A DNA stretch of 64,000 bases from an uncultured Flammeovirgaceae bacterium (GTDB taxonomy: Bacteria > Bacteroidota > Bacteroidia > Cytophagales > Cyclobacteriaceae): positions 62,001-126,000 of the forward strand of contig CAKZYA010000058.1 in NCBI GenBank assembly GCA_937883755.1, in the 5' to 3' direction. Below, one piece after another: positions 60,031 through 64,000 of the stretch (positions within the stretch are counted from its first letter, which is position 1; every line of letters starts with the position of its first letter). Under the pieces are notes generated by a model that saw only the letters and a list, made by a program, of their open reading frames with translations, did no database searches and had not been told where the DNA came from. Position numbers and translations under genes: made by a program.

Positions 60031-60101
60031 AAACTAATTTTTTAGTTCGGTTAGTAGGAATACTCAAACTAAATTCTTAGTTTCGAACTAAATATTTAGT
60101 T
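60031..60101 (+). promoter_or_regulatory. Candidate BlaI-type operator cluster (three dyads)
   Basis: aactaa-N4-ttagtt (60032-60047), aaactaa-attc-ttagttt (60066-60083), aactaaatatttagtt (60086-60101, perfect 16-bp palindrome); 26 bp before the blaI-like start. Confidence 0.7.
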
Positions 60102-60126
60102 TGGGCATAATTCATCAGACTTAGTA

Positions 60127-60489
60127 ATGAAAGAATTAACGAAAGCCGAAGAAGAAATCATGCAGGTTTTATGGAAGCTAGAATCAGCTTTTGTGAAAGA
60201 TATCATCGCGGAATTTCCGGAGCCCAAACCCGCGTACAACACCGTTTCTACCATCGTCCGAATCTTACAGAAAAAAGGGTTTGTCGGGCACGAATCACAC
60301 GGCCAGTCTCACAAATATCATCCCTTAATTACTAAAGAAGCGTACACCAAGTCCTTCATGAAGGGATTTGTGAAGAAGTACTTCAGCGGCTCGTATCGGC
60401 AAATGGTCTCATTTTTCACCAAGGAAGATAACCTCAGTCTTAGTGAACTGGAAGAACTGATCCAGGAACTTAAATCCAAGGATTCATGA
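60127..60489 (+). CDS. BlaI/MecI/CopY family transcriptional regulator
   Basis: 120 aa; LTKAEEEIMQVLWKLESAFVKDIIAEFPEPKPAYNTVSTIVRILQKKGFVGHE. Confidence 0.94.
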   Translation: MKELTKAEEEIMQVLWKLESAFVKDIIAEFPEPKPAYNTVSTIVRILQKKGFVGHESHGQSHKYHPLITKEAYTKSFMKGFVKKYFSGSYRQMVSFFTKEDNLSLSELEELIQELKSKDS

Positions 60490-62216
60490 GCAATTACCTA
60501 CTTGAGCTTGCCGCAATTCATATTGTACTCGTACTAGGATATTGGTTCTTTCTAAGAAAGGAGCGACAGTATGCTACTATGCGATTTTACCTCCTGGGTG
60601 CTACACTTCTAGCACTTACTATCCCGCTGCTCAAGCTACCCAAGTTATTCGGTAGTCAAGAACCAATTTATACGGTACCTACGGAAGGTATTACATTAGA
60701 AGCTCTAACGGTCACACCTACAACTAATGAATCAATCTGGAGCACTAATCTATTGGTTGGCGTATATGCGGTTATTAGCCTATTCCTTTTACTCAAATTC
60801 TTAGGTAGTATCATTCACATCATATACCTAGAGCGCCAAAGTAGCTACGAGAGATTTGGTAACTTCTTCATCCGTAAAGTTCAGAATATTGAAGGTAGCT
60901 TCACCTTTTTTAATTGGATATTTTTAAGCCATGAGATTGACAAAAACCAGCAAGATTACGAGGTGATCCTGAAGCACGAACAAGCTCATGCTTCTTTGGG
61001 ACATACTTATGATATACTGTTCTTCGAACTATTTAAAATCTGTTTTTGGTGGCTCCCTACGGCGTGGCTTATTACGAAAGAAATTAAAAAAATACACGAA
61101 TATCAGGCTGATGCGTACGCACTCAAGTCGTGCAGTATCGGCCACTATTCGTCTATACTGATCAGTTCCACTTTAAAGTCAAATGGAATAAGCTTGGCCA
61201 GCTCGTTTCACGATGGTTTAATTCAAAAACGATTAAAAGCAATGAAAAATCAAGCAAAAAATATAAGCTCCTGGAAGCTAGGGACTTTATCAGCACTAAG
61301 TGCCTTACTCTTCGTTGTGTTTGCCTGTAGCGAAGAGCTGGATCGGGAGATAAAGGATATGGGTAGCCAGAGCAATGCAATTACCTTTGACCAGCTACCG
61401 TCTGAAATGCAATCAAGTTTAGTTCAGGTTAAGGATGATTTATCGTTTATGAAAGTAGATGTGCCAGAGGATGATGATTTATCTAAAGTAGATGAATTAC
61501 AAGATCTTGATCCTGAACTTATTCATTCGGTAAATGTGGATAAAACTAATAGAGCTATTTACGTTGCTCTTAAAAAAGATGGAGCTAACTTCGACTATCT
61601 CTCTGAAAAGTCTAAAACAGAAGGAGACATATTTATGGTTGTAGAAGAGCAACCTGAATATGAAGGAGGAATGAATGCTTATTATCGGTACATAGCTAGC
61701 GAAATGAATTACCCGGCACAAGCTTGGCAGAAAGGGGTTGAAGGAAAAGTCTTTGTCCAGTTTGTGGTAGAGAAAGACGGAGCATTATCTGATGTTCAGG
61801 TAATCAAGGGAATAGGTGAGGGCTGTGACGAAGAGGCGGCCAGGGTGATAGCTCAATCTCCTAAGTGGAATCCGGGAAAACAACGAGGAAAGCCAGTACG
61901 AGTACGAATGGTAATGCCCATTACTTTTCAGGTGAATGAAGACAGTTTTGGTAAACAGTCAGTGATTGCGCCAGAAAAAGTAGAGGTAGTAAATAATAAA
62001 TTTACTGTAGATGCCGACTACACTAATGGTAAATGGTCGGGTACAATCTATGCCGAAGATGGCAAGGGCTTTCCTGGAGCGAACATCTTGGTGGCCGGAA
62101 CTACTACTGGAACCGTATCCGATCTGGATGGTAATTTCAGCTTGAATGCTAATGAGTCTAGTTACCTTGTCGTCAGTGCTGTTGGGTACGAAACGGTAAG
62201 AATTGAAGGCGAATAA
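60486..62216 (+). CDS. M56 (BlaR1-type) peptidase fused to TonB C-terminal domain and carboxypeptidase-regulatory module
   Basis: 576 aa; four TM, LKHEQAHASLGHTYD, FPEYEGGMNAYYRYI...-type TonB_C (VEGKVFVQFVVEKDGALSDVQVIKGIGEGCDEEAARVI), C-terminal GANILVAGTTTGTVSDLDGNFSL; ATGA overlap with the regulator gene. Confidence 0.9.
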   Translation: MSNYLLELAAIHIVLVLGYWFFLRKERQYATMRFYLLGATLLALTIPLLKLPKLFGSQEPIYTVPTEGITLEALTVTPTTNESIWSTNLLVGVYAVISLFLLLKFLGSIIHIIYLERQSSYERFGNFFIRKVQNIEGSFTFFNWIFLSHEIDKNQQDYEVILKHEQAHASLGHTYDILFFELFKICFWWLPTAWLITKEIKKIHEYQADAYALKSCSIGHYSSILISSTLKSNGISLASSFHDGLIQKRLKAMKNQAKNISSWKLGTLSALSALLFVVFACSEELDREIKDMGSQSNAITFDQLPSEMQSSLVQVKDDLSFMKVDVPEDDDLSKVDELQDLDPELIHSVNVDKTNRAIYVALKKDGANFDYLSEKSKTEGDIFMVVEEQPEYEGGMNAYYRYIASEMNYPAQAWQKGVEGKVFVQFVVEKDGALSDVQVIKGIGEGCDEEAARVIAQSPKWNPGKQRGKPVRVRMVMPITFQVNEDSFGKQSVIAPEKVEVVNNKFTVDADYTNGKWSGTIYAEDGKGFPGANILVAGTTTGTVSDLDGNFSLNANESSYLVVSAVGYETVRIEGE

Positions 62217-62323
62217 AAAAATAATTAGAGAGCACAAGCTACTCCTTAAGGTTGAAAGTGGTTTGTGTTCTCTATCTTACAAAGCAGCTTCATATGTTTA
62301 AAAGTAAAGCTATGTAAGCAAGC

Positions 62324-62872
62324 CTATCGCTCAATCATCACCAGTGTTTCTTCACTAACTAGATCGTATAGCTCCACCACATCAGCATTCTTCATCCGGA
62401 TACAGCCATGGGAGGCGGGTTTTCCGATCAAGCCTTCTTCGGGTGTACCGTGGATGTAGATGTAGCGAGAGAAAGAATCTACTCCTGAGCCTTTATTTTT
62501 ACCGGGTTCCAGTCCGGTAAGCCTTAGTATACGAGTAGTTACATCATCATCTTCCAAATCTGTATCGTCCGTATAGATTTTAGCTACTCGCCCCGTATTG
62601 ATCCGGCTTCTGAATATCGTCCCGAGTGGGGCACCATCCCCGAATTTACTAATCACTTTATGTGTACCGAGTGGGGTTTTATTACTGCCTGCTTCGCTAC
62701 CAATACCGTATACCGACGTAGAAACTGAGTATTGTTTTAGTGTCTGGTCGTCTTCTATCAAATAAAGCTTTTGTTCGGTTACCGATACTTTAATGAATTT
62801 ATTTGGCTGTTCTTGGCTATAAGCGGATAAAGAACAAATAAGCAACCCACTGATTATTATAAATACTTTCAT
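62324..62872 (-). CDS. L,D-transpeptidase (YkuD)-family protein
   Basis: 182 aa; IYIHGTPEEGLIGKPASHGCIRMKNADVVELYDLV (HGx..SHGCIRM). Confidence 0.92.
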   Translation of the reverse strand: MKVFIIISGLLICSLSAYSQEQPNKFIKVSVTEQKLYLIEDDQTLKQYSVSTSVYGIGSEAGSNKTPLGTHKVISKFGDGAPLGTIFRSRINTGRVAKIYTDDTDLEDDDVTTRILRLTGLEPGKNKGSGVDSFSRYIYIHGTPEEGLIGKPASHGCIRMKNADVVELYDLVSEETLVMIER

Positions 62873-62904
62873 CAGAACCTTCTATCTTTGGATGTGAGAC
62901 TTTT

Positions 62905-62932
62905 GTAAGAACATCATTAATGATGTTCTTAC
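62905..62932. repeat. Perfect 28-bp palindrome in divergent intergenic region
   Basis: gtaagaacatcattaatgatgttcttac equals its own reverse complement. Confidence 0.95.
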
Positions 62933-62966
62933 GGTAATATCTCTACTTCAAAAACTATACAAATCT

Positions 62967-63602
62967 ATGAATACTAATCCGATTATTATCTTCGGAGCCA
63001 ATGGTTTAGGAAAAGCTGCTTTAGAAATTTTTCAGTCTAACGATGTAGTAGTTTATTCTTTTCTGGATGATGATGAAAAGTTACATAATACTGAAATTAA
63101 TGAAGTCACCGTCATGGGACGCACCGACGATCATGGTTTTCTCAAACTTATTGGAAAGAAATGCGACGCTTTTGTAGCAGCCGACGAACGAGAGGTAAGG
63201 AAAAATTACTTCACTATGCTGAACGAACGCCGGAAAGTAATGCCAACCAATGCTATTCACGCTCGGGCTACTATCTCTAGTAATGCCTATTTTTCTTACG
63301 GTATTTTTGCTAATGCGGGGGCAGTAGTCGGCAGCTTTGCTAAGGTAGGGCAAGGCTGTATTTTGCAGAGTAACTCCCTAGTAGACTATGAAGCAACCGT
63401 TGGTGATTTCGTGCACGTAGGAGCCGGAAGTATTGTACATGCGGGAGCCACCGTAGAAGATGATGTTTTTATCGGAGCTGGGGTAACTATCGCTGGACCA
63501 CTCACCGTTGGAAAAGGAGCCCGAATCGGCGCCGGATCAGTAGTGGTAGAACCCGTGAAAGCAGGAGCAACCGTATTTGGAAATCCAGCAAAGCCAATGT
63601 AA
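62967..63602 (+). CDS. NeuD/PglD-like sugar O-acyltransferase (left-handed beta-helix)
   Basis: 211 aa; IIIFGANGLGKAALEIF; hexapeptide repeats GAVVGSFAKVGQGCILQSNSLVDYEATVGDFVHVGAGSIVHAGATVEDDVFIGAGVTI. Confidence 0.88.
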   Translation: MNTNPIIIFGANGLGKAALEIFQSNDVVVYSFLDDDEKLHNTEINEVTVMGRTDDHGFLKLIGKKCDAFVAADEREVRKNYFTMLNERRKVMPTNAIHARATISSNAYFSYGIFANAGAVVGSFAKVGQGCILQSNSLVDYEATVGDFVHVGAGSIVHAGATVEDDVFIGAGVTIAGPLTVGKGARIGAGSVVVEPVKAGATVFGNPAKPM

Positions 63603-63608
63603 CCCGCG

Positions 63609-64000
63609 ATGCCAATCAGCGAAACTGACCTGATTTATCGCGAAGATGGTTCTATTTACCATCTGGGACTTCATTCTGAACAGATACCAGATTTAATATT
63701 TACCGTCGGTGATCCTGAGCGAGTTCCAATGGTTAGCCAGTACTTTGATGCGGTAGAAACGAAGGTTACTCATCGGGAATTTGTCTCGCATATCGGTCGG
63801 GTAGGAAACCGTCCAGTAATGGTAATTAGTAGTGGGATGGGCACCGACAACGTAGAAATACTAATGATCGAGCTAGATGCATTAGTCAATATTGATCGGG
63901 AAACTCGCCAACCCAAAGAAAATTTGCGTTTGTTGGCTATCATTCGTTTGGGAACCTCCGGAGCATTACAACCCGATATTCCGCTAGATAATATTTTGAT
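63609..64000 (+). CDS. Nucleoside phosphorylase (uridine phosphorylase-like), cut by window end
   Basis: ATG 63609, open to window edge: MPISETDLIYREDGSIYHLGLHSEQIPDLIFTVGDPERVPMVSQYFD...VISSGMGTDNVEILMIELDAL...RLGTSGAL. Confidence 0.85.
   Translation, partial: MPISETDLIYREDGSIYHLGLHSEQIPDLIFTVGDPERVPMVSQYFDAVETKVTHREFVSHIGRVGNRPVMVISSGMGTDNVEILMIELDALVNIDRETRQPKENLRLLAIIRLGTSGALQPDIPLDNIL

Overview
The window is chromosomal DNA from a Bacteroidota bacterium, probably Cytophagales-like. This is inferred from gldA/F/G, SusC/SusD with FecR and ECF sigma, a T9SS-type C-terminal sorting domain, and frequent carboxypeptidase-regulatory modules. I call about 45 coding regions, two of them cut by the window ends. 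No rRNA, tRNA, CRISPR array, prophage or complete IS was recognised. Main blocks are: a gliding ABC operon (gldA-gldF-gldG-DUF4340); a decaprenyl-phosphate phosphoribosyltransferase-like gene with a HAD phosphatase; sbcDC; smc; GH5, PQQ and amidohydrolase enzymes; a MacB/LolD-type ABC pair with a very His/Asp-rich loop; a sigma-FecR-SusC-SusD-epimerase locus; and a blaI/blaR1-like pair. The observations most worth a second look are: (i) a recurrent class of intergenic elements built from short iterated words with reverse-complement arms, seen at about ten loci with a different word each time; (ii) a MuiA/DUF4139 protein with an inserted, condensed SusC-like signature; (iii) a roughly 155-bp MITE fused to the 5' end of a VWA-protein gene; (iv) a triply damaged deaminase pseudogene; (v) a perfect 28-bp palindrome in a divergent intergenic region; (vi) a triple dyad upstream of blaI. 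All product names come from reading motifs by eye; no database search was run.
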